Both the position numbers and the translations under genes were made by a program. A stretch of DNA of 40,327 nt from a virus: positions 1 to 40,327 of the IMG/VR virus record IMGVR_UViG_3300009370_000065; one strand, written 5' to 3'. The notes beneath the pieces are model-generated. The model saw nothing but the letters and a program-made list of their open reading frames with translations, was not told the DNA's origin and did not search any database. This document shows, piece after piece, positions 25,101 to 33,303 of this stretch (positions are counted from its first letter, which is position 1; every line of letters starts with the position of its first letter).

Positions 25101-27610
25101 TAGACGAGGCTATCGCCTTGTCGGTGCAACGTGCCATAGGTGGTGCGGACAAGTGGCTAGGTAAGTTGTTCTCCACTCCAGAACAAAGGATTCTAAACGG
25201 TTCACCGTTCAGAGAGTCCAAAAGATTCTATCTCAAGCTGGTAGATGCGAATCTCTTATTCGATGAGAACAGTGCCGGTGGCTTTGTCAACCCATATAAC
25301 GTGCAGAATACTATCTCCATAGGCATGTCTCTGGCGACCAAGGCACTAAAGAATGGCCCCCTCTTGCAATGGAAGTATTGGCTTGCAGGCAATAACCCAG
25401 ATGGCACCAGCAAAAACCTCACACCGGAAGTTCTCAATCTACGCAAGGTAAAGATATCGCAGACCGAATTTGATGAGTTGGTCGGGTCGGTATTGCATGA
25501 TAAGAATTACATCAGAAGGGTCGAACCCACTATTGCTCCGTATGTCCAGGCGGCTGCCGATACGATGCGAAGCGAATTCTACTTGCCGATGCTTCATGCA
25601 TGGGAGAAAGCGTACGGTGGTTCGCCTGCACACATTGACCCTCTTAGCTATCTCATGCGTCTATACAAAGTGCAGGATATCCTGGGTAAAGAAAAGGAAT
25701 TTGTCGAACGTGTCTACAAGGATATGTGGACAAAGCTAGAAGCCAAGATCCGCACGAGATCCGAGATCGTAGATGAGCGAGAGATTTATATTGCACAACA
25801 AACACTGAGAGAAAAAATCGACAAGTGGTTGGAAGCAATCCTGACACAGCCGGGATCGCGCTTACCAGAAGATGATGCTAACCCAGGGCGCCCCACGTCA
25901 CCTAGTTCACAAGGCAGACCGGCTCGGGCTAGGCGTGCATTTGAGTTTCGTTGGTACGGTCCAGAGGAAGATACTCCACCGATTGATGTAACTGCTGATT
26001 TCGAGACGCTGAAGCCGTATCTGAACCTCAACGTAACAGAAGTTACTGCTGTATACACAAAGACACGCCTTCCCGATATTGCCCTGGTTTCAATATTCGG
26101 AGATATCAAAGCCTCGAAAGCATTTAAAACTCTTAACACTGAGTATCAGATGAAAGTTCAGGAGATAGAGCAGACCGTATCTCCTGAGAAGCGCGATCAG
26201 GCACTCAAGGAACTGGCATCGGCGTATGCCAGTGACAAGCATGATTTCGAGGCGATCATTGATATCTTACGTGGTGTATATAACGTACCCTCTGACCCGT
26301 ATAGCTTCCCTGCGTATGCTGCCCGTGCAGCAAACGTGTTGAAGAGTGTCACTTACATGCGGCTTGGTGGTTCTTTTGGAATCACAGCACTGGGTGACAT
26401 CGGTAGCAGTATGCTGGTTAACGGTCTTTCCAGAACAGCATCAACTCTATTTGAGGAGTTCCGATCTGGGTTCGTTAGACACATTGACTCTCTTCCCGAG
26501 AAAGATCTTCAGCATCTGCTGATTGATACAGAAGACTATCTTCATTCTCGAATAGGTTCGATCTTCGACTTCGATCCATGGGGTCCTACCCCATCGACCA
26601 TAGAAAAGGCGATCAGTGTCGGGGCAACCGGCATGGCACATGCCAGCCTCCTGATGCCGTGGACAAATTCGGTCAAGCACATTGGAGCAAAGGCCACCAT
26701 TCGCAAGCTGGCGGAAGTATCCACCTTGCACAAGAGAGGCTCTGCTCCACTGTACGAACTGGCGATGATGCGAAGTCGGGGTGGTCTAACAGACGAAGAC
26801 ATCATGCGGATTGCAGATTTGTATGACCAATACGGTACAGGACAGGATGGTGTTGGGGCTGTGTCGCTTGGCGTTGAGTCTTGGGGGACAGAGCATCGAG
26901 CCCTCAAGGACAAGGTTCGGAAGCTCATCATTGCCGATGCTGACCGGACAGCACCCGCTCCGCGAGTCGGGGACAAGCCTATCTTCATGCACAAGACTGC
27001 AGGCAGCCTTCTCTTTATGTTCAAGTCCTTTGGGTTTGGACTCACAAGCAAGCTGCTGATACCAGCCCTTCAAGGCGTGCCCCTCAAGGATTACAGGGTA
27101 TTGAATTATATAGGTGTTTCAGTCGCATTGGGTTCGCTTGTCTACATGCTGAAAGAGATTGTAAACAAGAGAGAGATTCCCGATGACATCGGACGTATCA
27201 TCCAAGAAGGTGTGGTTCGATCCGATGCATGGGGCAAGTTCACTACAGTTGATGAGTTCTCCTCGGTCTTTACGCCCATGCCGTCTGTGCTGGGTACTGT
27301 CGGTCCTGATACAATGTTTGGGTATGAACATTCGTCCTGGCTAACGGACGCACTGGAGACAGTCGCTGGTCCTGCACTGACTACGCCTGTCGAGATGGGT
27401 CGGGCGGTAGGTGGAATCGTCAATGCCTTCGGAGATCCCGAAGGTCTGGGTGCCGCAACCCCACAGCAGATTCGAGCCCTGCGAAAGATCCTGCCATATC
27501 AAAACCTCTTCTATCTTGACTGGCTGTTTGATATGTATCAAAACGGATTACGATACAAATCAGAAATGCAACGACTAAATCAAATTGAACTACAAGGAAA
27601 TGTACAATGA
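22112..27610 (+). CDS. giant ejection protein with HExxH, ART-like and HhH segments
   Basis: The protein has 1832 residues if TTG 22112 starts it; ATG 22130 is the next choice. Neither has a ribosome binding site in reach, and the frame continues that of the gene before the TAA. Segments: HEKAH (544-548) with a downstream Glu-rich helix, a zinc-metallopeptidase motif; YHGTR at 617-621 through GHWRVTR near 715, resembling ADP-ribosyltransferase-fold domains; two helix-hairpin-helix elements (LRGIGQKLAGRL, IRGIGVGTEKSKALL; about 893-953) typical of DNA contact; then a long C-terminal region with amphipathic segments (AGSLLFMFKSFGFGLTSK, LNYIGVSVALGSLVYML) as in gp16-like proteins. It is probably injected with or before the DNA. 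Confidence 0.85.
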   Translation: MIHSWVMVVQRLEAATRGHKEFIDPLTGKPFTEAELLEQRFLQTGEESISQAEYEDRRGFNRGEVADLMDQAYGLLVSMAERFAVLDAPHTQVEIQRTIREVFGRRVADSPEGLSSTTIGRHHVHIPMPDIGGWRPFFREFIEPLSSREEITGGAPDLENTLGRIVERQEQGSHLDPDSEGDIDPSGAGTVVMNLLVGQEQRKLIRLPVFDELTAENAVMLELVAHVRAVGEETFPDEVLQAAGVIERHLPSYQTLLKRYEELGERDVVANPLSAEETAYKIALRRQVETLARALSIAFHELDRNVSGVGAVRLAAQRSDMFSEIRRLSMALGVNLPRARQTIIDDLAGHLVEKGEYKPDQGRGVYGPIFTKYEATNATRVVDIEGKEPSLQQKQEMLEAGISRYEEILANPEDLTLRDYQEEISFGIPFRIEIEPSQQEIVELFESRRRVFQAELDSVKAERAGLVQPVGARTRSIPGQFAYGPRGAYFFQPGMHIITIDPRWARESFEAKVWMDPKVEGVLPIGDENMFRTWFDWMDFVTEHEKAHARHRPYPDESVAEYENRINRIGLAAYRDNKRNLRMEGRVIEQAERLLEEARDRQNLLDPKPPPFDATFYHGTRSGDISSFVDNEGNLVLRSSSNFDGRQVGVSFSPRREVSEDYASRIAEDPSPRRDRAQGMVFEIDADALPEERMLEMDSTEFFAEGADDVVIPAGHWRVTRDAEAIRQRDTPLSGDADRIEELESRIDEYHEDMVYDFSEAEVDDLNEMRNELEVLRNRQPVETSEVDVEPSLDKVQNDLGQLDNLEMEIAQSHGMLQDSLDKLKHMDAVLRSVENGAELSDFSVAGLRLHVEDARIFLDQENYLEWQVDLQNEALSRIQTEIALEREIGQDLRPVSELRGIGQKLAGRLKNADIHTVSDLISFLTHGGNIRGIGVGTEKSKALLTTAIARLDVFEPLWERVKTIEQRRDSFRKEIIPLREEREKKLFDRLERGDPIDEAIALSVQRAIGGADKWLGKLFSTPEQRILNGSPFRESKRFYLKLVDANLLFDENSAGGFVNPYNVQNTISIGMSLATKALKNGPLLQWKYWLAGNNPDGTSKNLTPEVLNLRKVKISQTEFDELVGSVLHDKNYIRRVEPTIAPYVQAAADTMRSEFYLPMLHAWEKAYGGSPAHIDPLSYLMRLYKVQDILGKEKEFVERVYKDMWTKLEAKIRTRSEIVDEREIYIAQQTLREKIDKWLEAILTQPGSRLPEDDANPGRPTSPSSQGRPARARRAFEFRWYGPEEDTPPIDVTADFETLKPYLNLNVTEVTAVYTKTRLPDIALVSIFGDIKASKAFKTLNTEYQMKVQEIEQTVSPEKRDQALKELASAYASDKHDFEAIIDILRGVYNVPSDPYSFPAYAARAANVLKSVTYMRLGGSFGITALGDIGSSMLVNGLSRTASTLFEEFRSGFVRHIDSLPEKDLQHLLIDTEDYLHSRIGSIFDFDPWGPTPSTIEKAISVGATGMAHASLLMPWTNSVKHIGAKATIRKLAEVSTLHKRGSAPLYELAMMRSRGGLTDEDIMRIADLYDQYGTGQDGVGAVSLGVESWGTEHRALKDKVRKLIIADADRTAPAPRVGDKPIFMHKTAGSLLFMFKSFGFGLTSKLLIPALQGVPLKDYRVLNYIGVSVALGSLVYMLKEIVNKREIPDDIGRIIQEGVVRSDAWGKFTTVDEFSSVFTPMPSVLGTVGPDTMFGYEHSSWLTDALETVAGPALTTPVEMGRAVGGIVNAFGDPEGLGAATPQQIRALRKILPYQNLFYLDWLFDMYQNGLRYKSEMQRLNQIELQGNVQ

Positions 27611-28062
27611 GAGTCATCGCAGTAATGGTGGCCCTGCTCTGGTCAGGCATGGCATCAGCAACAATGAATGACTGGACATTCTGTGGTGGCGGTGCCAGCA
27701 CCTCATCCAATGTCGGCGAGATGGTATGTAAAGAACGCACATGGGATAACGTAGAGACTGATGGGTTTTCCATCCGTGTCTCTGCAGACACAGCCTTGAT
27801 TGTGTATCAAGCAGACAAGGCTACGGCTTTGGCTGGTGGTACTGTCCAGTTGTGGCGGTGCCTTGGTGGGTACCTGCCAACCAGTGATGCGACGGCTGCC
27901 AACTCATGTACAAAGATCACCGATGCAGCCTGGGATGGAACAGGTGGTGAGGCTGGAACACAGAAATTTGCAGAGCGAGTGGGTCCTGGTCTGTACTGGA
28001 TTGAAATCGTAACACAGGCTGGTGCTGGCGATGAGCCAGTCCTTCAGGTTCAGGGAGATTGA
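27607..28062 (+). CDS. exported beta-rich protein with Sec signal peptide
   Basis: The protein has 151 residues. It starts in an ATGA junction with AAGGAA upstream. Residues 1-19 are a signal peptide (hydrophobic VIAVMVALLW, AxA-type end ASA). The mature part is beta-rich with four cysteines (CGGG, VCKE, RCLG, SCTK), which could form disulfides in the periplasm. The end (GLYWIEIVTQAGAGDEPVLQ) resembles small beta-domain phage proteins found near host-recognition genes. It is the first of four consecutive exported gene products. Function is unknown. Confidence 0.75.
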   Translation: MRVIAVMVALLWSGMASATMNDWTFCGGGASTSSNVGEMVCKERTWDNVETDGFSIRVSADTALIVYQADKATALAGGTVQLWRCLGGYLPTSDATAANSCTKITDAAWDGTGGEAGTQKFAERVGPGLYWIEIVTQAGAGDEPVLQVQGD

Positions 28063-28063
28063 G

Positions 28064-28990
28064 ATGGGTAGGCTTCTCTCTATTGCAACTGTGATGCTCT
28101 TTCTTGCTAGTACTGCTACTGCCCAGCTTGGCACATGGCCGTTCAAGTCTGGGTCTGGTGGTGGTGGAGACTCAAGCCTTCGCTTGCCTAAGAGCTACGC
28201 CGTTTACGACAACCTGATAGACCAACAGTTTACTGTTGTAAACCTTCCGAGTGTATATGAGCTAACAAACACAGGGACATGGACACTCAGTGCGGCTGGT
28301 TGGACAGGAGGAACTAGTTCCGGTGCAAGCCGCGGCATCTTGACTAGAGACGCAGGTGTTACCACTGAACCATATATGGTGATATTTAGTTTCTGCGGGG
28401 AATTTGAAGCCGTTTTTAACAAAGAACTTCTCGGCTTTATATCTCACAACGGGACAACACAGACCTCCAGTGAGGTAGGTGTTTCTATCCATAACAACTC
28501 CAAGACTGACTGTGGCACAGGGTTCTGGGCTGGTGATATAGCGGCAGGTGACACATTGCGTCTTGTGTTTGCAAATGGTCTTCCTGCGTTTGGTGCATCT
28601 GACGATACGTGGATCTCTCGTGCCCACATCGCAGTGTTTGCCCTTCATGATACGTTTGATTTACCGGTAGCCACAGAGGCTAGTAACAAAACATTAACAG
28701 CTTCACAAATGAGTGGTGGTGTCATTACCAACCGTACTGCAACCGGCAATATCAAGTACATCTTGCCTCCTGCAGTTGCCGGTATGTCTGTAACAATTAT
28801 CAACGAGGCTGCACACACCATCGAGATAGAGCCAGACAGTACAGCACCAGACGATATCGCCAATCTCACAAGCAATGCCGGGGATTCTGTTACTTCGGAT
28901 GGAGCAACGACCAGTGCAATTACTCTTATTTCTACTGCAGCAAATACGTGGTGGGGTATTCCCGTTGGCTCGTGGCCGGATACAAATTAG
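28064..28990 (+). CDS. exported tail-fibre-like beta protein with signal peptide
   Basis: The protein has 308 residues from ATG 28064, with GGGAG upstream, two bases after the previous stop. The signal peptide is residues 1-21 (LLSIATVMLFLASTATA). The mature part has a Gly-rich linker, a jelly-roll-like region (QFTVVNLPSVYELTNTGTW) and a C-terminal domain (YILPPAVAGMSVTIINEA, followed by an IEIEPDS strand) seen in many phage receptor-binding or decoration proteins. A signal peptide on such a protein is unusual. Either it is displayed on the infected cell or this is a moron gene. Confidence 0.75.
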   Translation: MGRLLSIATVMLFLASTATAQLGTWPFKSGSGGGGDSSLRLPKSYAVYDNLIDQQFTVVNLPSVYELTNTGTWTLSAAGWTGGTSSGASRGILTRDAGVTTEPYMVIFSFCGEFEAVFNKELLGFISHNGTTQTSSEVGVSIHNNSKTDCGTGFWAGDIAAGDTLRLVFANGLPAFGASDDTWISRAHIAVFALHDTFDLPVATEASNKTLTASQMSGGVITNRTATGNIKYILPPAVAGMSVTIINEAAHTIEIEPDSTAPDDIANLTSNAGDSVTSDGATTSAITLISTAANTWWGIPVGSWPDTN

Positions 28991-30782
28991 TCTAGCAATC
29001 ATCTTCGCACTGATGCTGCCAGCGGCAGATTCCCATGCCATAGGTGGTAGTGTGGTTGGCGCAGCCATCCCAAACGGATGCGGTGACGAAGTGTTTCATG
29101 TGTCACCATCTGCTGCCAATACAAAGACAGATAGTACAACGATCTATGCACGCACTAGGACGATAGCCGATCTTCGTGTTCGCTATGGCGAAGAGGAGAA
29201 TGCAGACACAGCATGGACAGTAACAGGGACAACAACTACTACAGCAAATGCACTGACTCAGATCACTCTGCCCGCACTGACTCAGAACACACGGTACTAC
29301 TACCGAGTGGACTGCCGACTCCCGGCTTCGGGAGGACAGACACCACCCTGGCGTTCATTGCCTTTGCAGACTTTCAAAACACTGGGAACGGCGGGCACTC
29401 CACGTACATTCACTGATGTTGTAACAGCCGATCCACACTGGGTACCTGCGTTGGGCGATTTCTTTAACTGTAGAAATCCAGGCACAAAGCTCACCTTTGC
29501 GCTCGCAGTTGGAGATCCTTGGGGTGAGATGACCGCCGCTAACAGGCTCGGACTTGAGAAGGCACAGATCGCCATGTCCGAGATAGGTTCAATTCGACCC
29601 GTTAATTACTTTGATCTTGGTGACTTCTATCATACACATAGAGCAAAGGACGATTGTTTCGAGAACAACCTACCTCTATACACTCAGCCTTGGAGTACTA
29701 ACAACGACGATTATTGGGCAGACACAAACGCTCTTGCAGATATTCGTATGCAGTTTGCATTAGACCAGATCAAACCAGCGAGAGCACAGAGTACATTCTG
29801 GTTAGTACGTGGAAACCATGACAATTCATGGGGTCCCAACGTAACAGCTCTTGCTGCTACTAGCAGCACAGCTTCATGCGGACATTCAATCAATGACTCT
29901 GCCATCTCAATAGCCAGACAAGATACAAATCTGCCGAATCACAACAACGCATACCCTGCCTTAGCTCAGGGTGCTACGTCCGGTGGTGCTAACTATGATG
30001 AGAAGGCTGCATTCTACGCATTCAACCAAGCCCAAGTAACATACATTGCAGTGAACGAGTACCACTACGCCTGCGAAAATCCAGGGGCCAGTGGTAATAC
30101 TGTTTCATGTGCATCACTCGGTCTGCCGGATGATGTAGACGATTGGACAATCGGTGCGATCCAACGAGCTTGGCTAGATAATATGGATGCAGGTAATCCA
30201 TCATCGCTAGAGCTTGGAGATGTAGTGGTAGTCATGTCACATCACCCATTTGGTGGACACACAAACGGGACACCAGGAGTTAGTGGTAACTGTTACTTCT
30301 ATGGCCGTGCCCATCCCTATGCAACAACAACCGGACAGGCCGGGGACGATTGGCTTGGCGAAGAAGAATGGCTGCACGACAAGATGAAGACATGGGCAGC
30401 CTCGGGCAAAACAGTCATCAGACTCTATGGTCATGACCACAGATTTGGGTTTCTCGGCACCCGGGAAAACGTGCACTACTTTGTATTGGGACAGCCGGGC
30501 AATGATGGTAGTAACTGGACAGGTGGTACAGTATCGGGTTTCTCACATGACTACATGGTAGATTTTGACGTTGCACCTACCGACACGGTACTAGATTGGG
30601 AAGTGAGTACTAGTGATTACTACGCACCAAAAGAAGGCGACGAAGATTTCTGGGGATTCTTGACATTGAACTACGATGCCGCTGCGGCTACGTCAGTCAA
30701 TCTGAAATGGCATACGTGGTATGGTAGTGATGCATGGGTATACCAGTTAACACCGACCTCAGTTACCAGGATCTCTCCATAG
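28965..30782 (+). CDS. secreted metallophosphatase with Fn3-like N-terminal domain
   Basis: The protein has 605 residues from TTG 28965 (TGGGG upstream), overlapping the previous gene by 26 bases. This start gives a clean signal peptide (ISLAIIFALMLPAADSHA). Residues about 45-145 are a beta domain (LRVRYGEEENADTAW, NTRYYYRVDC) as in purple-acid/PhoD-like phosphatases. The catalytic domain holds the calcineurin-type metal set: D156-x-H158, G-D220-FYH223, G283-N-H285-D286, H426-H427 and G489-H490-D491-H492. All five motifs are intact. It could release phosphate from esters or strip a surface polymer outside the cell; the substrate is unknown. Confidence 0.85.
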   Translation: MARGRIQISLAIIFALMLPAADSHAIGGSVVGAAIPNGCGDEVFHVSPSAANTKTDSTTIYARTRTIADLRVRYGEEENADTAWTVTGTTTTTANALTQITLPALTQNTRYYYRVDCRLPASGGQTPPWRSLPLQTFKTLGTAGTPRTFTDVVTADPHWVPALGDFFNCRNPGTKLTFALAVGDPWGEMTAANRLGLEKAQIAMSEIGSIRPVNYFDLGDFYHTHRAKDDCFENNLPLYTQPWSTNNDDYWADTNALADIRMQFALDQIKPARAQSTFWLVRGNHDNSWGPNVTALAATSSTASCGHSINDSAISIARQDTNLPNHNNAYPALAQGATSGGANYDEKAAFYAFNQAQVTYIAVNEYHYACENPGASGNTVSCASLGLPDDVDDWTIGAIQRAWLDNMDAGNPSSLELGDVVVVMSHHPFGGHTNGTPGVSGNCYFYGRAHPYATTTGQAGDDWLGEEEWLHDKMKTWAASGKTVIRLYGHDHRFGFLGTRENVHYFVLGQPGNDGSNWTGGTVSGFSHDYMVDFDVAPTDTVLDWEVSTSDYYAPKEGDEDFWGFLTLNYDAAAATSVNLKWHTWYGSDAWVYQLTPTSVTRISP

Positions 30783-30791
30783 GGGCAGAGC

Positions 30792-31034
30792 ATGAGATTA
30801 AGTATGCGTATCATATTGGTAGTCTTTGCTATATGCATCAGTGTTGGCTGTGCTAACAAAGACAAAAAGGAATGCAAGAAAAAATTGTGTCCTCCCAAAT
30901 CTATCAAGGAATGCACAACCAGGGTGATTGACAACCTCGGCCGGCCAGCATCAACTGATCCCTTTGTAGATATGAACCATGATGGACACATCACAGGCAT
31001 GGACTTTACAATCTGTCGGGAGCAAAAGTTCTAA
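30792..31034 (+). CDS. small lipoprotein with EF-hand/dockerin-like Ca loop
   Basis: The protein has 80 residues, with AGGGGCAGAG upstream. A lipoprotein signal (RIILVVFAICISVGC) ends at Cys20, which would be lipidated; the lipobox SVGC has an atypical -3 residue. The short mature part has a Lys/Cys-rich start (KDKKECKKKLC) and a loop DMNHDGHITGMD, the DxNxDGxIxxxD pattern of EF-hand or dockerin calcium sites. Candidate roles are outer-membrane spanin, superinfection-exclusion lipoprotein or an anchor for a partner. The stop overlaps the next ATG (TAATG). Confidence 0.75.
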   Translation: MRLSMRIILVVFAICISVGCANKDKKECKKKLCPPKSIKECTTRVIDNLGRPASTDPFVDMNHDGHITGMDFTICREQKF

Positions 31035-31297
31035 TGGGTGGCAATGGCATCAACGGTGAGACACTACGCTACTTGTCTACCCTGTTGCTTCCATTGCTCG
31101 CACTTGCTGTAGCATGGGGGACATTGCATACCCGGCTCGACAATCTCTACTACTCCATCACCAAGATAGAGAGTGACATCAAGGACATGGAGATTGTACT
31201 CATCAACCTACAACTGGAACAACGAGAGTTCCAGGGCTTTCGACAGCAATGGCTTCAGCGTTGGGGTCGATTCTTAGAGGAGAATAGAAATGAATGA
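31034..31297 (+). CDS. membrane-anchored coiled-coil protein (i-spanin candidate)
   Basis: The protein has 87 residues. One N-terminal transmembrane segment (YLSTLLLPLLALAVAWGTL, about residues 12-30) is followed by a long amphipathic helix rich in Leu, Ile, Glu and Arg. This is the plan of an inner-membrane spanin, and a lipoprotein gene lies directly upstream. The usual order is i-spanin then o-spanin, so the pairing is tentative. Another small membrane role is possible. Confidence 0.65.
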   Translation: MGGNGINGETLRYLSTLLLPLLALAVAWGTLHTRLDNLYYSITKIESDIKDMEIVLINLQLEQREFQGFRQQWLQRWGRFLEENRNE

Positions 31298-31481
31298 ACT
31301 GATCGTATGGCTAGCAGGTAACATTGACTGGCTTCTTGAGTCCGTACTCATGGTAGTGGGAGGGTTCGCAGTGCTGGCAACACAAACTCCCAATCAGACA
31401 GACGACAAGATACTGCAGACAATCCTTAGCCTCATCAATTTCCTTGGTGCAAATGTAGGCAAGGCAAAGAACTCCGAATAG
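31290..31481 (+). CDS. small membrane protein (holin candidate)
   Basis: The protein has 63 residues. GAGGAG lies seven bases before ATG. One hydrophobic segment (LLESVLMVVGGFAVLATQTP, about 15-34) is followed by a polar turn and a second amphipathic helix (ILQTILSLINFLGANVG), with a basic tail. It is of the size and shape of a small holin or antiholin and lies beside the spanin-like genes. I recognise no named family, so the holin call is from context. Confidence 0.65.
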   Translation: MNELIVWLAGNIDWLLESVLMVVGGFAVLATQTPNQTDDKILQTILSLINFLGANVGKAKNSE

Positions 31482-31485
31482 AACC

Positions 31486-31752
31486 ATGGATAGTCAACTA
31501 CTTGTACGCATTCGTAACGAAGCGGCGAGTGCTGTCCGAATGCAATCCAAGATTGACTCATGGTTGCGTGCTAACCCAAAAGAAAAGAAGAGATTAGACG
31601 AGGCGGCTCAAGTATTTTTCGAGGTGCGGTCGCACAACTTCGGATGGCGTGGGTTCGCCAAGATACTTTCAGACGAACTCAAAGATTTTCCGGCAGGACA
31701 TCAGCATGTAAAGGCATGGTTCGTACGTAATCACCCGGAGCTATTCGGCTAA
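31486..31752 (+). CDS. small helical protein upstream of the phosphoesterase
   Basis: The protein has 88 residues. It is basic and helical, with a C-terminal part (GWRGFAKILSDELKDFPAGH, then an AWFVRNHPELF segment) that resembles a winged-helix or HTH module. It starts four bases after the previous stop and ends in a TAATG junction with the phosphoesterase gene. The tight coupling suggests that the two act together, perhaps with this one binding DNA. Confidence 0.65.
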   Translation: MDSQLLVRIRNEAASAVRMQSKIDSWLRANPKEKKRLDEAAQVFFEVRSHNFGWRGFAKILSDELKDFPAGHQHVKAWFVRNHPELFG

Positions 31753-32777
31753 TGGGACTAGACAAAAAGATACGTGAGTCTGCCGATGAACAAGACAGGG
31801 TCAAAACCCTGAGCGCACTGGCAAGCCAAGCCAGAACAACGAGAGAGTTGAGACGGTTAGTACGGCTTCTCACAGATGAAGTCGATGAGGTCAAGAGGCA
31901 GCTTGTCATTGCCTTGGGTACCAAAGGGATGGACCCACTCAAACTCAATATCATATCTTCCAGCCGGAAGCCGCACGCCACACCGGTCTGCCTTTGGAGT
32001 GACTGGCATGTGGATGAACCAGTGCCACCCGAGCAAGGGCATGGCAATGAGTACAGTCCCAAGATTGCAGACAAGAGATTCGAACGCCTGCTCTCGCAGA
32101 CTGTCGATCTAGTTAGCGCAACACAAAAGACACACAAGGTAACAGAGCTGGTAGTCTGGTGCGGTGGTGATTTCTTTAGTGGGATGATACACCCCGACCT
32201 CGTTGAGATCGTTCAGGATAGCCCAGCACAAAGCAGCCTCCGTGTCTACGATATGCTGAAGGCCGGGCTTACTTACCTTGCCGATCAAACCAAGCTCAAG
32301 GTTCTCGTCCCATGCTCATGGGGAAATCACGGAAGGCTTACGGAAAAGCCCAGAGTAGCCACGGCCGGAGCCCACAACCTAGAACAGATTGTCTTTCAAT
32401 CACTGGCCCGTGATCTGGATAACCGATTTCAATTTGATGTAAGCAACACAGCATACAAATACCTAGAGCTTGGCAACTTCGTTATCCGATTCAACCATGG
32501 CGATAGAGGATTGAGATACCAGGGTGGAGTGGGTGGTCTGTCAATTCCACTACACAAATGGAAGTCAAGGCTAGATGAGAATCGAATCGCACATCTAAAT
32601 GTCATCGGGCATTGGCATCAGGCACGGAACTTTGGTCACTCTCTCTGTAATGGTAGTATGATTGGCACGAGTGAGTACTCTGCATCCTACGGCCATGAAC
32701 CTCCGACACAACTCGTAGCTTTCATTGATCGGAACCGAGATCGTATCGGTCCAGTATTTCCTTTGTACCTTGACTGA
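31752..32777 (+). CDS. cytoplasmic calcineurin-like metallophosphoesterase
   Basis: The protein has 341 residues. The N-terminus (about 1-60) is a charged coiled coil. The metallophosphoesterase fold has D84-W-H86, G-G-D140-FFSG, GN192-H193, N-H249-GD and G-H287-W-H289, all metal ligands present. There is no signal peptide, unlike the phosphatase at 28965. Phage proteins of this kind are often annotated as SbcD-like nucleases or phosphoesterases; DNA or nucleotide processing is likely, but the substrate cannot be read from sequence. It is coupled to the small gene upstream. Confidence 0.85.
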   Translation: MGLDKKIRESADEQDRVKTLSALASQARTTRELRRLVRLLTDEVDEVKRQLVIALGTKGMDPLKLNIISSSRKPHATPVCLWSDWHVDEPVPPEQGHGNEYSPKIADKRFERLLSQTVDLVSATQKTHKVTELVVWCGGDFFSGMIHPDLVEIVQDSPAQSSLRVYDMLKAGLTYLADQTKLKVLVPCSWGNHGRLTEKPRVATAGAHNLEQIVFQSLARDLDNRFQFDVSNTAYKYLELGNFVIRFNHGDRGLRYQGGVGGLSIPLHKWKSRLDENRIAHLNVIGHWHQARNFGHSLCNGSMIGTSEYSASYGHEPPTQLVAFIDRNRDRIGPVFPLYLD

Positions 32778-32779
32778 CC

Positions 32780-33088
32780 ATGTCTGGTCAGACAAAGCGA
32801 TTGAGATTACAGGAAGTTTTCCAGTGGCTCCGCATGGAGTATCCCGTCCGTCGTCACTGCACTCTGTTCATCAAGAAGATTGACGAACAGTTCCTTGGCT
32901 ATGTACTGTACGACTCAGATGAGATCCATGTGTACATTGACAAACGACTTCCATTGTATGCAGCCATCGAGTGTCTTATCCACGAGTGGGCACACGTCAA
33001 AAGCAGACGAGTTGGACACGGTATTCATTTCCTCGAATGGCTACACAGAATAGAGGAAGGATTTTGGAAGTGGAAAAAGTTGAACTAG
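32780..33088 (+). CDS. SprT-like small zinc metalloprotease
   Basis: The protein has 102 residues. The active-site motif is HEWAH (68-72), with later His80 and His83 as possible third ligands, preceded by a beta strand (IHVYIDKRLPLYAAIECLI) as in SprT/minigluzincin folds. It is short for SprT, so it holds only the catalytic core. It starts three bases after the phosphoesterase stop. The target protein is unknown. Similar tiny HExxH proteins are common in phage operons. Confidence 0.75.
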   Translation: MSGQTKRLRLQEVFQWLRMEYPVRRHCTLFIKKIDEQFLGYVLYDSDEIHVYIDKRLPLYAAIECLIHEWAHVKSRRVGHGIHFLEWLHRIEEGFWKWKKLN

Positions 33089-33303
33089 AATTTGTAGATC
33101 CGATTGCCGCTATCGCAGCGAGACTAGTAGCAGTACGTTCGCTGAGTGGTAGCCTCGAATACAAGTTCAACTCTATCTTGGAACGAAAGTTCAAAGCAGT
33201 TGAACTATGCAACGAGGCTATCGACGAAGCAGTCGATCAACTCATCTATCTCATAGCTTTACGAGAAACAATCAAACGAGAAAATGCTAGAGAATCTACC
33301 TGA
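33070..33303 (+). CDS. small helical protein, unknown
   Basis: The protein has 77 residues from GTG 33070, chosen because AGGAAGG lies nine bases upstream; ATG 33037 would extend it by 11 residues. It is predicted all-helical and amphipathic (DPIAAIAARLVAV, EAIDEAVDQLIYLIALRETI), so a small oligomer or partner-binding protein is possible. It overlaps the protease gene by 19 bases. No family is recognised. Confidence 0.6.
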   Translation: MEKVELEFVDPIAAIAARLVAVRSLSGSLEYKFNSILERKFKAVELCNEAIDEAVDQLIYLIALRETIKRENAREST

